Assembly (NCBI GenBank): GCA_003161195.1
Contig: PMOV01000219.1
Span: 3,930-11,032 of the forward strand
DNA length: 7,103 bases
Direction: 5' to 3'
Source: Acidobacteriota bacterium
Lineage (GTDB): Bacteria > Acidobacteriota > Terriglobia > Acidiferrales > UBA7541
Shown piece by piece: positions 7,059 through 7,103 of this stretch. The notes under the pieces were generated by a model. The model ran no database searches and was not told the origin of the DNA. It was given only the letters and a program-made list of their open reading frames with translations. Made by a program: the position numbers and the translations under genes. Position 1 is the first letter of the stretch, and each line of letters starts with the position of its first letter.

Positions 7059-7103
7059 GGCTTCACCGCCTCTTGCGTCTCAGGCAGCAGTGTCGCCACC
7101 GTT
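7055..7103 (-). CDS. C-terminal end of upstream gene, probably the catalytic M16 peptidase subunit
   Basis: Only 15 codons and a stop are inside the window, reading TVATLLPETQEAVKP. Of the three minus frames here, this is the one whose stop meets the next start as ATGA; the other two also stop before the neighbouring gene, but without such an overlap. The segment TVATLLPE resembles the last strand of many M16 peptidases, which often end in a stretch like NRTVxxLxPE followed by a short tail. Together with the zinc-less M16 neighbour, this suggests the catalytic HxxEH partner. The identification rests on a very short segment and on context. Confidence 0.5.
   Translation of the reverse strand, partial: TVATLLPETQEAVKP

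Overview
The window reads as bacterial chromosome, GC-rich by eye, with every supported gene on the minus strand. The gene types suggest a Gram-negative soil-type bacterium. I favour Acidobacteriota, because exported tricorn-like proteins with K/D/E-rich linkers and runs of secreted peptidases are familiar there, but this is inferred from gene content only and no taxonomic marker is present.

Layout in transcription order, from right to left. (1) 7103-7055: the last 15 codons of a gene entering from outside, probably a catalytic M16 zinc peptidase. Its stop overlaps the next start as ATGA. (2) 7058-5646: an exported M16-family protein of 470 aa whose HxxEH zinc site is replaced by SQTAS, so it is probably the non-catalytic partner of a heterodimer. 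(3) After 57 bp, 5588-2265: a 1107-aa tricorn-type S41 serine protease with a signal peptide, two beta-propellers, a highly charged linker, and C1, PDZ and C2 domains. (4) After a 99-bp gap holding a perfect 7-bp hairpin, 2165-1212: mutM (formamidopyrimidine-DNA glycosylase), with an internal insertion and an unusually long basic tail. (5) After 103 bp, 1108 to the left edge: an exported M28 (carboxypeptidase Q-like) metallopeptidase, cut by the window edge after residue 369.

Four of the five genes encode peptidases or peptidase-like proteins, and the three whose N-terminus is visible carry Sec-type signal peptides. Tricorn proteases make short peptides, and M16 and M28 enzymes degrade peptides further. 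A working reading is therefore a secreted or periplasmic protein-to-amino-acid degradation cluster with the DNA-repair gene mutM lodged inside it. The M16 pair is almost certainly co-transcribed, and the tricorn gene probably is too. Membership of mutM and the M28 gene in the same transcript is uncertain.

No RNA genes, insertion sequences, CRISPR arrays, attachment sites or origins were seen. No stretch over about 105 bp lacks a gene. I do not see a clearly undescribed system. The most unusual points are the exported tricorn with its charged linker, the degenerate M16 subunit and the extended MutM.
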